Assembly (NCBI RefSeq): GCF_002097535.1
Contig: NZ_CP020772.1
Span: 4,078,698 to 4,142,697 of the forward strand
Reading direction: 5' to 3'
DNA length: 64,000 nt
Origin: Halobacillus mangrovi
GTDB lineage: Bacteria > Bacillota > Bacilli > Bacillales > Halobacillaceae
A program made the position numbers and the translations under genes. The notes below the pieces were generated by a model that made no database searches, was not told where the DNA came from, and worked only from the letters and a program-made list of their open reading frames with translations. This document shows positions 1-8,672 of this stretch, piece after piece. Numbering within the stretch: position 1 is the stretch's first letter; every line of letters starts with the position of its first letter.

Positions 1-35
1 CTACATTTCGAAAGTTCTGCTTGAACAATTCTTTT

Positions 36-935
36 CTAAACGAGGACGTTTTCAATGGCATAACCGGCACCTCCCATTTCATAAATAAAGATTTCCTCTA
101 ACGTGAGCGGCAGACGGTCATATACAACCGGATTGAATCGATTGATGGTCCTGCTGACTTCCCTTTCGCTTCCTTTTACAATCAAAAGCAATACACTCCC
201 TCGCCGTTCTTGATAAATAATGTTCAGATCACTCTCTAAGATCTGTTCATTTCCGCCTTTTAACGCAACCTGCACTTTATGGATGTCTTCTTTAAGATCA
301 TCAAGGTCTCGTTCAAGAAGCAATTCGCCATTATGTAGGATACCGACGTGATCACAAATATCCTCCACTTCTCTCAAATTATGAGAAGAAATCAGAACCG
401 TCATCTCACGGTCTGCCACATCTTGAAAGATCAAGTTTTTAATTTTCTTTCTCATCACAGCATCAAGTCCATCAAACGGCTCATCTAAAATCAGGACGTC
501 TGGCATGACTGACATAGACAGCCAAAAAGCCACTTGTCTTTGCATTCCTTTTGAAAATTGACTGATCTTTTTATTTTCATTCAAGTTAAAGAGTGGCTTT
601 AATCTCTCATAACGTTCTTCATTCCAATTCTCGTACATTCCGCGATAATAGTTAGCCATTTGTTTCACTGTATATTGCGGTAAGAAATATAAAGCATCCG
701 GCAGGAAAACCATTCGCTGCTTAATTTTGTCGTTTTCGAAAATCGGTTCATCCATTACACGGACGGTTCCCGTATTCTGTTTTAAAATCCCGGCAATCGT
801 TCGCATCAATGTGGTCTTTCCTGCGCCGTTTGAGCCTAACAGACCGTATATGGAACCTTTTTTCACATGAAAACTTACATGTGTAAGGATTTTTTCCTTC
901 TCATAAGATTTATCTACATGTTTAACCTCAATCAT
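36..935 (-). CDS. ABC transporter ATP-binding protein (YtrB-like)
   Basis: Cytoplasmic ATPase subunit of an ABC transporter, 299 aa. Walker A is GSNGAGKTT near residue 35, the signature is FSKGMQRQ, and Walker B is VLILDEPFDGLD; the switch histidine is in SSHNLREVE. The C-terminal ~80 residues form the variable tail typical of exporter-type ATPases. The ATG overlaps the end of the upstream GntR gene by 8 bp and has an AAGGAGGGG ribosome site, so the two genes are translationally coupled as in ytrAB-type operons. No permease is visible; its gene would lie beyond the left edge. The substrate cannot be inferred. Confidence 0.93.
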   Translation of the reverse strand: MIEVKHVDKSYEKEKILTHVSFHVKKGSIYGLLGSNGAGKTTLMRTIAGILKQNTGTVRVMDEPIFENDKIKQRMVFLPDALYFLPQYTVKQMANYYRGMYENWNEERYERLKPLFNLNENKKISQFSKGMQRQVAFWLSMSVMPDVLILDEPFDGLDAVMRKKIKNLIFQDVADREMTVLISSHNLREVEDICDHVGILHNGELLLERDLDDLKEDIHKVQVALKGGNEQILESDLNIIYQERRGSVLLLIVKGSEREVSRTINRFNPVVYDRLPLTLEEIFIYEMGGAGYAIENVLV

Positions 936-1305
936 CTTGTTCCCCTCCTTGGACTTCGTGGAGAAGCGCTTGGATTTCTTCTGAAGTCATCCCCAGATAA
1001 ATGGCCTCAGCAAACAATTTCTTCAACTCTTCTCGCACTTTTTTCAACTCCTCCGTATTTTTGGTCGGCTGGACAGGATTAACGAAACTTCCTTTGCCTT
1101 TCACTGAGTAGATGTATCCTTGTGACTCAAGTTCTCTGTATGCTTTCTGGATTGTATTTGGATTAATCGTGAGCTGCTGTGCAAGGTCTCGAACAGAAGG
1201 AAGCTTTTCGTCTTCTTTCAATACGTCGTTAATAATGAGCTGCTTCAATTTTTCTACCAATTGTTCGTAAATGGGTTTTCGACTTCTGACGTCGAGCTCG
1301 AACAT
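928..1305 (-). CDS. GntR family regulator, YtrA subfamily
   Basis: Short transcriptional repressor of the YtrA type: an N-terminal winged helix-turn-helix (KPIYEQLVEKLKQL, then PSVRDLAQQLTINPNTIQKA) and only a ~50-residue helical dimerisation tail, without a large effector domain. A GTG lies at 1311, but the ATG at 1305 sits 5-6 bases after a GGGGGTG ribosome site and is preferred. It overlaps the ABC ATPase gene downstream. YtrA-type regulators usually repress their own ABC operon and respond to cell-envelope stress or small ligands; a matching palindrome lies just upstream at 1347-1371. Confidence 0.92.
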   Translation of the reverse strand: MFELDVRSRKPIYEQLVEKLKQLIINDVLKEDEKLPSVRDLAQQLTINPNTIQKAYRELESQGYIYSVKGKGSFVNPVQPTKNTEELKKVREELKKLFAEAIYLGMTSEEIQALLHEVQGGEQDD

Positions 1306-1346
1306 GTACACACCCCCGTCCCTGCTAATCTATGTTTACTGTATTA

Positions 1347-1371
1347 ACTGTATTAATATTCATATTACAGT
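1347..1371. promoter_or_regulatory. Palindromic operator for the GntR/ABC operon
   Basis: ACTGTA, a 13-base AT-rich spacer and TACAGT form a perfect inverted repeat 42 bp upstream of the regulator start. A further direct copy of ACTGTA is at 1338-1343. A hexamer pair spaced by 13 is the geometry expected for a YtrA-type dimer, so autoregulation is likely. Confidence 0.6.
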
Positions 1372-1525
1372 TAGTAGTATAGCTAATTATCTTTAATTTG
1401 GAAAGGACTTTTTTCAATTTTTTTGAAGATTTTTACTCCCAATAGAGCCTCCTCATCCTAAAGACTTAGTTTCAAGATAAGTACACATTTTGGTGAGTTT
1501 GTTTCCGTTTTCTAATATCAGGAAA

Positions 1526-1649
1526 GGTGAGAGGGGAAATGGATCGCTTTCCGCGGGGATGACGGCAAGCCTCCTCGTTCGCTATGCTTTCTGTGGGGTC
1601 TTGCCAGCCATACCATTCCCGCAAGAGTCTCTCCATTCCCCCTTCCACC
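1526..1649 (+). repeat. Hairpin repeat unit A1 of a dispersed family
   Basis: One of six ~125-bp units in this window. The core contains GCCTCCTC and TGTGGGGTCT flanked by short complementary segments (GGCAAG/CTTGCC). Outer arms 1526-1542 and 1633-1649 are complementary at about 13 of 17 positions. It forms an inverted pair with unit A2. No convincing ORF: the open frame at 1490-1684 only reads through the repeat. Confidence 0.8.
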
Positions 1650-1835
1650 CTACGATTAATGAATTAAACGGAAACCCATTATGAGGTAGTAGTTTCAGAA
1701 GCACACTTATTAGTACTTGTACTATAGGAACAGGCTTCAAGGAGTATTTTAAACACTCTGTTGTTGAGAGGTATTTATCAAAACACCTAGATACTGGAAC
1801 TCAATTCTTAAGGGTTCGTTAAATTATTGCCAGCA

Positions 1836-1961
1836 GGGATGGATGGAAAATGACGAGACTCCCGCGGGAGAAGGACCTAGGCAAGACCCCACAGAGAGCG
1901 CAGCGAACGAGGAGGCTTGCCAGTTCCCCCGCAGGAAAGCGAGTTATTTTCCATCCATCCC
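1836..1961 (-). repeat. Hairpin repeat unit A2 (inverted partner of A1)
   Basis: Same core as A1 in opposite orientation (GAGGAGGCTTGCC on the + strand). The outer arms 1836-1851 and 1946-1961 are a perfect 16-bp inverted repeat with a sequence different from A1's arms. The A1-A2 locus, with flanks from about 1440 to 2040, is similar over ~500 bp to the locus at 35.4-35.9 kb. Confidence 0.82.
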
Positions 1962-2065
1962 TAACCGCTTTTACAGTTACGAACCGAAGTTATCTCGAAA
2001 TCAATTCTTCAAGATAACTGCTGTTATCCTGAATAAACCTATACGTATTACTATGAAAAACATAA

Positions 2066-2091
2066 AAAAGCACCCCGATAAGGGTGCTTTT
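2066..2091 (-). terminator. Rho-independent terminator of the flavin reductase gene
   Basis: Stem AAGCACCC/GGGTGCTT with a short loop directly after the stop codon, followed on the minus strand by a T run. Confidence 0.85.
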
Positions 2092-2092
2092 G

Positions 2093-2689
2093 TTATTTTG
2101 GGAACTCTTCATTTGGAAGCGAGTAGAATTCACGAATATAACTGTAATCCCCTGCCATCCGACCGACAGGCCTTAAGCGATGAGGGTCGACCTTGTCCTT
2201 TTCCATATACACATCATCACGAATATGATAGCCAACTACTTTTCCTAAGATCAGACTGTTCGATCCTAATTCTATAATCCTGTCCAGTTCACACTCCATA
2301 CTCACAGGTGCATCAGCAACCTTAGGGACGTCAACGAACGCAGCCTTGTCTACCTTTGTTCCTGCGATCGAAAACTCATCCTCTTCTGGGGAATAAGCTT
2401 TGCTGCTTTCATGCATTTGATTAGCCAGGGATTCAGATACGATATTAACGACAAATTGTTTTTTCTCTTTCACATTCGTCAGTGTATCTTTTTCACGGTC
2501 CAGAGTCCCAACAGAAAAACATAGGGTAATCGGGTCCATAGATGCAACAGTAAAAAAACTGAATGGTGCAAGGTTGCGAACACCGGAAGCACTGACTGAG
2601 GATACCCAGGCGATAGGCCTCGGCACGACAGCACCTTTAATCAATTTGCTCATGTTATGTTCACTAAACTGTTCTTTCCTTATGATCAA
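2093..2689 (-). CDS. Flavin reductase-like FMN-binding protein
   Basis: 198 aa protein of the flavin reductase-like (DIM6/NTAB) family, which binds FMN in a split-barrel dimer. Family hallmarks are PRPIAWVSSVS near residue 24, LAPFSFFTVASMDP, and the segment ending TLDREKDTLTN. The start is TTG at 2689, supported by AGGAGGAG seven bases upstream; no better ATG exists. It is a single gene, divergent from the symporter gene. Related proteins reduce flavins or serve as partners of monooxygenases; the exact substrate cannot be told. Confidence 0.88.
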   Translation of the reverse strand: MIIRKEQFSEHNMSKLIKGAVVPRPIAWVSSVSASGVRNLAPFSFFTVASMDPITLCFSVGTLDREKDTLTNVKEKKQFVVNIVSESLANQMHESSKAYSPEEDEFSIAGTKVDKAAFVDVPKVADAPVSMECELDRIIELGSNSLILGKVVGYHIRDDVYMEKDKVDPHRLRPVGRMAGDYSYIREFYSLPNEEFPK

Positions 2690-2837
2690 GCAGCATCTCC
2701 TCCTGTGACTTCATATACCTTTATCATACTTGATTCATCTTCATTATCATAAAATTAGGTTCCAGTATTTGTTTAAAACGGTCGGTTTAGGGAATATATG
2801 GGATAAAATTGTTATAAAATCGAAGGAGGTCCTTTTA

Positions 2838-4253
2838 TTGGGACAATTATGGAGTTCAATTGTGGAACTTATTTCGACGGTATCCGATTTTCTTTGGATT
2901 TACCTGCTATCCGCTATTTTAATTTTGGGAGGTATATTCCTTACCATTAGAATCAAATTCTTCCAATTTCGTTTCTTCGGGCACGTCCTCCATCAAACCA
3001 TCGGGCAAATCTTCAAGAAGACAAAAGCAAAAGGAACGATCACTCCCTTTCAAGCCTTTACATCAGCGTTAGCCTCTACGGCAGGTGCGACAAACATTGT
3101 CGGGGTGCCTATCGCCATTTCGTTAGGTGGTCCTGGTGCTTTATTTTGGATGTGGCTTGTAGCCTTAATCGGCATGGCTACGAAATATTCGGAAATCCTT
3201 CTAGGAATGAAATACAGGGAAAAGAACAATAAAAACATCTGGGTCGGGGGCCCACAATATTACATAAAGAAAGCCCTTGGCTGGAAATGGGTGTCGAGCG
3301 CTTTTGCCTTTTTCCTGATGCTCGAATTGATCCCAAGTACAATGGTGCAATCTAATTCGATCGCTACACAGACAGAGGGAGCATTCGGCTGGCCGGTTTA
3401 TATCACAGGCGCTGTTATGTGTGCAGCTATAGCCATTGTCGTGTTTGGAGGAATACAACGAATTGCTAAAGTAACGGATAAAATGGTTCCAGGTATGGTA
3501 TTGATTTACATTGGCGTCTGTCTCTATGTAATATTAGCCAACGCTGATCAGCTTCCTAATGTCTTCGGCCTTATCTTCGCACATGCGTTCACTCCTATTT
3601 CAGCGGCCGGAGGGTTTGCCGGTGCAGGAATTGCTCAAGCTTTACGATGGGGTACGGCTAGAGGATTATACTCCAATGAGGCTGGACTTGGAACGGCACC
3701 GATTGCTCATGCAGCTGCCCAAGCTGATCATCCATCCAGACAGGGGTTATGGGGAATCTTTAGCGTATTTGTTGATACGATTGTGATTTGTACGATTTCC
3801 GGATTAACTGTTCTAGTGACTGGAGCATGGAGAGAAGTAGGAGGCAGTGATGCTTCGAATATGATCAATATAGCAATCGGCACAGAATTTGGTGACGCAT
3901 TCGGAGGGGCCTTCATCACTGTATTTTTATTGTTTTTTGTGGTAACAACAATCGGAGTCCTCGTCTTTTATGGGGAAAAGCAAGCCGAGTATCTATACAA
4001 TCTAAAATTTGCAAAGTTTATGAGAATCGTGTACATCCTGGCTGTATTTGTAGGCTCCATTGGCGGATTGAAATTCGTCTGGCAGTTCCTGGATCTCCTA
4101 TTAGCCTTTGTATTACTCGCAAATATCATCCCTCTCCTTTTCTTACACAAGGAGATTGCTGAATTGACGGATGACTATGTAAATAGGGTCTATAAGAAAC
4201 GGACGAAGAAAAAAGAAGTTCAGCTGTTTCATGAAGAGGAAGATGCCAGTTAA
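2838..4253 (+). CDS. Sodium:alanine symporter family (AGCS) transporter
   Basis: Integral membrane Na+- or H+-coupled amino-acid importer of about 471 aa with 10-11 hydrophobic segments. The family signature is clear: GLGTAPIAHAAAQADHP near the middle and AGATNIVGVPIAI earlier. The open frame extends to 2730, but the extra N-terminal 36 residues lack a ribosome site. TTG at 2838 is preceded by AAGGAGG at the right distance and gives the usual family length. B. subtilis AlsT-type proteins carry alanine, glycine or glutamine; the substrate here is not determined. The flavin reductase gene diverges from it. Confidence 0.92.
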   Translation: MGQLWSSIVELISTVSDFLWIYLLSAILILGGIFLTIRIKFFQFRFFGHVLHQTIGQIFKKTKAKGTITPFQAFTSALASTAGATNIVGVPIAISLGGPGALFWMWLVALIGMATKYSEILLGMKYREKNNKNIWVGGPQYYIKKALGWKWVSSAFAFFLMLELIPSTMVQSNSIATQTEGAFGWPVYITGAVMCAAIAIVVFGGIQRIAKVTDKMVPGMVLIYIGVCLYVILANADQLPNVFGLIFAHAFTPISAAGGFAGAGIAQALRWGTARGLYSNEAGLGTAPIAHAAAQADHPSRQGLWGIFSVFVDTIVICTISGLTVLVTGAWREVGGSDASNMINIAIGTEFGDAFGGAFITVFLLFFVVTTIGVLVFYGEKQAEYLYNLKFAKFMRIVYILAVFVGSIGGLKFVWQFLDLLLAFVLLANIIPLLFLHKEIAELTDDYVNRVYKKRTKKKEVQLFHEEEDAS

Positions 4254-4319
4254 TGAATAACTCTGCATATAATTCTTTGTAAAAGAAGAAACTAATCGGA
4301 ACACGATAGGAGGGTTCCG

Positions 4320-5408
4320 ATGAAAATCGCTATCATGGGGGCGGGTTTCTCTGGATTAACCTGTGCCCTTACTTTAGAAAAACATGGTTACTCGGCAGAT
4401 ATCTTTGAAAAAAGAGGGATGGTCGGAGACAGGATGGTTTATGCTGAAGGAATTTCGTCAATCTTTCACACCCCTATTAAAGACTATATCCAGTTCCTTA
4501 GCGAAAACTATGATCTCCACTTAAAACCTACAAGTAACATCAGTAGAACACATATTTATTCTAAGAATGAATCAGCCACTTTAGATGGCAATCTAGGCTT
4601 CATCAACATGCGAGGAAAGCACCCGGATTCCTATGAAAAGCAGCTTGCAGAGAAGATAAAGTCTCCTATCCACTTTAACGCTGAGGTGAACTATGAAGAG
4701 ATATCAAAAGAATACACTCATGTAATTCTCGCCACGGGGGATCCTATGGACGTGCAAGAGATTCAACCATTTGAGATTTCCTATAAAGCTTCCTTCAGGG
4801 GCTCGACGGTCTCTGGAGAATTCAAAAGAAACGAAATATACACATGGTTCAATAACGACTTTGCCCCAAAAGGCATGTCTTACCTTTTGCCTCATTCAGA
4901 AACGGAAGCAAGCCTTATCGTTGTCTACCCTCAGTATCCTGAAAATCAGAAGAAAGATAAAGAGGAGTTATGGGAACAGTGCCTTGAATCTGCACAGAAG
5001 TCCCTGCAGCAGAAATTATCGATTACAAATGACTATTCTTTAAAAGATTTCATGGTTGGAAAAGCAGCCTATCCTCGTATCGGTAACACGTTTTTCACAG
5101 GGAATTGCTTAGGTTGCATTTCTCCGTTCATCGGCTTCGGACAATTCACTGCTTTACTTACCGGAATTTACGCTGCTGAAGATATTTGCGGTTTAGAAAG
5201 CTATGAAAAACAGACAAAGAGTATATATCAGAAATATCATGACTCGCTGACGTTAAGACGTCTCATCGAACATTCTTCCAATGAGCAATTGGACAGAGTG
5301 GTAAAATCTCTCCATAACGAACTTTTAGGAAAGGCATTGACTTCGCCTAAGTTGCAAATATTAAAGGTTCTCGCAAAGGTTGCGCATCCTATCCCAAGAC
5401 GAACATAA
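4320..5408 (+). CDS. FAD/NAD(P)-binding oxidoreductase
   Basis: 362 aa flavoprotein. The N-terminal Rossmann motif is GAGFSGLTCALTLEKHGYSA with the acidic residue of the second strand in DIFEK; VILATGDP near residue 140 is the second dinucleotide-fold signature, and GNTFFTGNCLGCISPFIGFG near the C-terminus matches the third FAD contact. It resembles the geranylgeranyl-reductase / FAD-dependent hydroxylase group, but its substrate is unknown. Good AGGAGG site before the ATG. It may be cotranscribed with the symporter 66 bp upstream. Confidence 0.8.
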   Translation: MKIAIMGAGFSGLTCALTLEKHGYSADIFEKRGMVGDRMVYAEGISSIFHTPIKDYIQFLSENYDLHLKPTSNISRTHIYSKNESATLDGNLGFINMRGKHPDSYEKQLAEKIKSPIHFNAEVNYEEISKEYTHVILATGDPMDVQEIQPFEISYKASFRGSTVSGEFKRNEIYTWFNNDFAPKGMSYLLPHSETEASLIVVYPQYPENQKKDKEELWEQCLESAQKSLQQKLSITNDYSLKDFMVGKAAYPRIGNTFFTGNCLGCISPFIGFGQFTALLTGIYAAEDICGLESYEKQTKSIYQKYHDSLTLRRLIEHSSNEQLDRVVKSLHNELLGKALTSPKLQILKVLAKVAHPIPRRT

Positions 5409-5410
5409 AA

Positions 5411-5437
5411 AAGCAAGCATGCTGGGCATGCTTGCTT
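5411..5437. terminator. Bidirectional terminator
   Basis: Perfect 12-bp stem AAGCAAGCATGC/GCATGCTTGCTT with a 3-base loop between convergent genes, A-rich before and T-rich after. Confidence 0.9.
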
Positions 5438-5443
5438 TTCGTT

Positions 5444-6025
5444 TTATCTTAAGAATACGTGGTTTCCAATGACAGTTGTTACCTCCTGATTGCTTAGATA
5501 GTCACTGGATGCTTTTCCAGGGTTATAGAAAAATAGAGACTCTCTGTCAAACCCTTGGTAATTTAGTGCTTCTTGTACGGCTCTTTTAGATTCCTGACCT
5601 GCAGGATCGTTAATGGTTCCGTTCAAGACAGGTGAAAACTGAATGCCATCATAAATGACATTATACAACGTATCAGGGAAACGATCACTTTCTATGCGGT
5701 TAAGGACTACCGTGGCTACGGCAACTTTCCCTGCGTAGCTTTCACCTTTAGCTTCGGCTTCCACTAAACGCGCAAGCAAGTCCTTCTCTGATTCGTCAAG
5801 CATGACAGGAAGCTCAAGTGTTTCGCCAGGATAGATCATGGCACTATTTTTGTCATTCACGGCTTGCAATTGTTGGGTAGAAATTCCGTATTTATTAGCA
5901 ATTTTATATAGAGACTCGCCCTTCTGGACGGTGTGGACATTTTGTTGAGCATGCGCATGCGCTGGAATGGAAAAGGAAAGTGCGCCAGCTATAGTTAAAC
6001 CTGTGATAAGCAAACGTTTTAACAT
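5444..6025 (-). CDS. Secreted LysM cell-wall hydrolase (SleB/CwlJ-type Hydrolase_2)
   Basis: 193 aa exported protein. Residues 1-26 are a signal peptide ending AHAHA. A single LysM follows (HTVQKGESLYKIANKYGI, about residues 31-75), binding peptidoglycan. The C-terminal ~115 residues are the Hydrolase_2 fold of spore-cortex-lytic enzymes, with the glutamate-containing LVEAEAKGESYAGKVAVA and NRIESDRFPDT. Relatives include SleB, CwlJ and YkvT, which act as lytic transglycosylases or amidases on peptidoglycan. No ypeB partner gene lies next to it, so a role in germination is not implied. Confidence 0.9.
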   Translation of the reverse strand: MLKRLLITGLTIAGALSFSIPAHAHAQQNVHTVQKGESLYKIANKYGISTQQLQAVNDKNSAMIYPGETLELPVMLDESEKDLLARLVEAEAKGESYAGKVAVATVVLNRIESDRFPDTLYNVIYDGIQFSPVLNGTINDPAGQESKRAVQEALNYQGFDRESLFFYNPGKASSDYLSNQEVTTVIGNHVFLR

Positions 6026-6252
6026 TTTGCTATACCTCCTTAAAATTTATCTATTATACGGTAACATAGCATTCTGGCGGTTTTCACTATTAATTCTTTC
6101 CAGCATTACCAGCCTTCCTGACTCCTTTTCCAGTTATCCTTTATTCATTTCTATCCCTTTGTAATAGAATCGATCGGACTTATATAACCGTAACTATTCC
6201 ATGGCATGTATAATATAAAATATACGTACTGGTGCAATAAGGAAGTGTAACG

Positions 6253-6915
6253 ATGAGTCATAAAAAAAATTGGATTAGGTTTTTCATAGCAGCCTTTCTG
6301 ATTGTCACGATTATTTACTTTGTCTATTTCAAATGGTCCATTACCCCTAATGAGATCCGCGATTTTATTCTCTCCTTCGGATGGTTGTCTCCGGTCATAT
6401 TTTGGGTGATGTATTCCTTAGGTCCATTCGTTTTCTTTCCGACTACCATTTTTTCAATGACCGCTGGGCTTTCGTATGGTGCCTGGCCCGGGATTTTATA
6501 TATTTGGATCGGCCTTACTGTGGCAGCTATGACAGGGTATTGGATCGGTCAGCTGTTTGGAAAATCTATGATTAAGTGGCACGTCTTGTCCTGGTCTGAG
6601 CCGTTTCAAGAAAGAATCAGAGAACATGGATTTCTCTATGTCTTAATTTTACGGGTGTTTCCTTTAATAGGATTTGATTTACTCTGTTATACTTCAGGGT
6701 TTGCCAGAGTACGATTTAGTCACTACCTAGCTGCCACTATGCTTGGAGTCCTTCCGGGAGCTACTGCTTACGGGCTGCTCGGTTCAAGTATAGCCTCGGG
6801 AGATAGAAAATTGATCTTTCTAGCCGTGATTGGGTTCCTGATACTCCTTGGAATGAGTTATTTGTTTCGCTCTAGGGTAAAAGAATGGTTAGGATTGGAT
6901 CATGAAGAAAAGTAG
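6253..6915 (+). CDS. TVP38/TMEM64 family (DedA-like) membrane protein
   Basis: 220 aa multi-pass membrane protein of the SNARE-associated/VTT family. Family features are the re-entrant segment FFPTTIFSMTAGLSYGAWPG and the downstream RVFPLIGFDLLCYTSGFARV with conserved arginine. VTT proteins act as lipid scramblases or phosphate-lipid carriers. The gene ends nine bases before a CDP-alcohol phosphatidyltransferase gene, so a two-gene operon for phospholipid handling is likely. A TATAAT box is at 6209-6214. Confidence 0.88.
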   Translation: MSHKKNWIRFFIAAFLIVTIIYFVYFKWSITPNEIRDFILSFGWLSPVIFWVMYSLGPFVFFPTTIFSMTAGLSYGAWPGILYIWIGLTVAAMTGYWIGQLFGKSMIKWHVLSWSEPFQERIREHGFLYVLILRVFPLIGFDLLCYTSGFARVRFSHYLAATMLGVLPGATAYGLLGSSIASGDRKLIFLAVIGFLILLGMSYLFRSRVKEWLGLDHEEK

Positions 6916-6924
6916 GTGTTCGTC

Positions 6925-7503
6925 ATGTTAGATACTCATGCGAGAAAATATGTTCAACCGTCGATTGACAAAACCGCTTCCTTTTTCCTTAACAAAGGAC
7001 GAACAGCGAATGAAATTACGATTGTTGCCCTGATTGTTGGCGTTTCGACTAGCATTTTTTATGTACTTGGATATCCTGTCCTTGCAGTAGTCATGTTATG
7101 GCTCTCAGGTTTTTTAGATGCCGTTGATGGTACGATGGCGAGACACACGAAAACCTCACCTTTTGGAACGGTTATGGATATCACATTTGACAGAGTCGTA
7201 GAAATTGCGATGATTGTAGCAATTGCCTACGTGCATCCTGAAGTGGTGTTTCCACTTCTCTTACTCAGTGTTTCTATTGTCATTTCAATGACGATCTTTC
7301 TTGTGGTCGGCGCTGTCTCTGAGAAAGCTGGAATCAAATCGTTTTATTATCAAGCAGGGGTGGCTGAAAGGACAGAAGGGTTTATTTTATTCAGTATCAT
7401 GCTGCTTTTCCCTGATTTTCTTCTATGGTCGACACTGTTATTTTTTGGAGTTGAATTATTTACAGGCATCCAGCGATTTATGGAAGCTAAACGCATACTT
7501 TAA
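6925..7503 (+). CDS. CDP-alcohol phosphatidyltransferase family protein
   Basis: Integral membrane enzyme that transfers a phosphatidyl group from a CDP-activated lipid to an alcohol. The catalytic signature D-x2-DG-x2-AR-x8-G-x3-D-x3-D is complete: DAVDGTMAR at residues 65-73, glycine 81, aspartates 85 and 89. ATG at 6925 has an AGGTG ribosome site; a GTG at 6916 abuts the previous stop and is less likely. The alcohol acceptor (glycerol-phosphate, inositol-phosphate or other) cannot be read from the sequence. It forms an operon with the TVP38 gene. Confidence 0.9.
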   Translation: MLDTHARKYVQPSIDKTASFFLNKGRTANEITIVALIVGVSTSIFYVLGYPVLAVVMLWLSGFLDAVDGTMARHTKTSPFGTVMDITFDRVVEIAMIVAIAYVHPEVVFPLLLLSVSIVISMTIFLVVGAVSEKAGIKSFYYQAGVAERTEGFILFSIMLLFPDFLLWSTLLFFGVELFTGIQRFMEAKRIL

Positions 7504-7580
7504 CATGAATGGTCAGTGGATTCGCTTACTTATACGCCGATTGCTCTGTCCACGTTTTCAACGTGCTCTCCTATCATAAA

Positions 7581-7611
7581 AAACCATCCGGTACCTATCC
7601 ATCCGGATGGT
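7581..7611. terminator. Bidirectional terminator
   Basis: Stem AACCATCCGG/CCGGATGGTT, 11-base loop, preceded by an A run; it ends uvsE on the minus strand and the preceding plus-strand operon. Confidence 0.88.
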
Positions 7612-7617
7612 TCTAGA

Positions 7618-8574
7618 TTACAAATTCACCATAGCTCCCCCCAGCCGCTTTACCCCCCGGATGTTCGAAATATCTTCAACGAGCTGAAGCAATGCTTGAT
7701 CCTTTGCTTTTGCCTCAATCATAAAATCAACCGGTTCACCTAGTGTCTTTAGTGTTTTTAATAAAGGCTGTATAAAATCAAGGTTGACGTAATCTGCATG
7801 ACTGCGGTAGGCATTTTCTGATTTTGGCGATGAGATATGGATTTTTGGCGGTACCTTCATTTCTTTCCATGTATCAAAGAACCTTGGCAGCAACTCATCC
7901 AGCTTCTCCTCTTGCTGATGATTGGCCATGTAGTGATGGTAATCAAACATGAGAGGAATCCTTTCTTTTTCGCACACATCAAGTGTTTCAGAGGTCGTGT
8001 ATGTCTTATCGTCATTTTCCAGCGTCATTTGCTTTTTTATAGGCACAGGGAGTTGTTTAAGATTATCATGAAATCGCGAAACAGCTGCTTTTTTATCTCC
8101 ATATGCTCCCCCAACATGAAGGTTGATGTGACCTTCTTTTTCCAAATCCATCGCTTCTAATAACGCATAATGGTATTCCATATCCTTCACAGCATTTTCC
8201 GTTACATGTGGCTTATCGCTCGTAAAAAGCGTGAATTGATTAGGATGAAAACTTGTGCGCATCTGATGAGTTTGAACCAGCTCTCCGATTTCCTGATAAA
8301 GAGACTTAAAAGGAGTGATGTAGTCCCATTGAACTTCTTCATGAGTGGCGAGCGGTACAAGTGAAGATGAAAAACGATAAAGATGGATCTCATGAGCAAT
8401 ATTGAAGTGTAACGCCCTTAGAGTGTTACGGAGGTTGATCTCTGTAATCTTTTTTAGCTGTGAAATGCGATCATCGTTATCTAATTTTTTATATCTAGCA
8501 TATGTCATTGTTCTAGCAGGGGTTGCTTCCCATAGGGAAAGAGCGTGGGAAACATAGCCAAATCGGATTCTCAT
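7618..8574 (-). CDS. uvsE: UV DNA damage repair endonuclease UvsE (UVDE)
   Basis: 318 aa TIM-barrel endonuclease that nicks DNA 5' of UV photoproducts and other lesions, starting alternative excision repair. The N-terminus MRIRFGYVSHAL, NLRNTLRALHFN, the metal-ligand segments RTSFHPNQFTLFTS, INLHVGGAYGDK and LENDDKTYTT, and PKIHISSPK are typical of the family, and the length is as expected. A clear AAGGAG site precedes the ATG. Single gene between two terminators. UvsE is common in spore formers and adds to spore UV resistance. Confidence 0.95.
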   Translation of the reverse strand: MRIRFGYVSHALSLWEATPARTMTYARYKKLDNDDRISQLKKITEINLRNTLRALHFNIAHEIHLYRFSSSLVPLATHEEVQWDYITPFKSLYQEIGELVQTHQMRTSFHPNQFTLFTSDKPHVTENAVKDMEYHYALLEAMDLEKEGHINLHVGGAYGDKKAAVSRFHDNLKQLPVPIKKQMTLENDDKTYTTSETLDVCEKERIPLMFDYHHYMANHQQEEKLDELLPRFFDTWKEMKVPPKIHISSPKSENAYRSHADYVNLDFIQPLLKTLKTLGEPVDFMIEAKAKDQALLQLVEDISNIRGVKRLGGAMVNL

Positions 8575-8634
8575 AATTAATCTCCTTTAGTCAATCATTT
8601 CCTACTATTAAATTGCCCTTCATTCTTATAAAAA

Positions 8635-8660
8635 AAACGCCGTGATGTTCACCGGCGTTT
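8635..8660. terminator. Terminator of the AraC regulator gene
   Basis: Stem AAACGCCG/CGGCGTTT with a 10-base loop; an A run on the plus strand gives a T run on the minus strand. Confidence 0.82.
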
Positions 8661-8672
8661 AAAAGGCATTTT

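Noticed and set aside
1..35. Start of the ABC permease gene at the left edge
   Set aside because: An ATG on the minus strand at position 6 is followed at once by a stop; no supported start lies inside the window.
1526..1961. CRISPR-like or tRNA-like origin of the hairpin repeats
   Set aside because: Units are inverted pairs, not regularly spaced direct repeats; there is no cas gene, and the fold does not give a cloverleaf.
1312..2065. Riboswitch or T-box leader
   Set aside because: The structured DNA here belongs to a repeat family also found at two unrelated loci; no aptamer core was recognised.
1490..2277. Open frames 1490-1684 (+) and 1843-2277 (+)
   Set aside because: They run through hairpin repeat units and, for the second, through the antisense of the flavin reductase gene; no ribosome sites and no protein-like composition.
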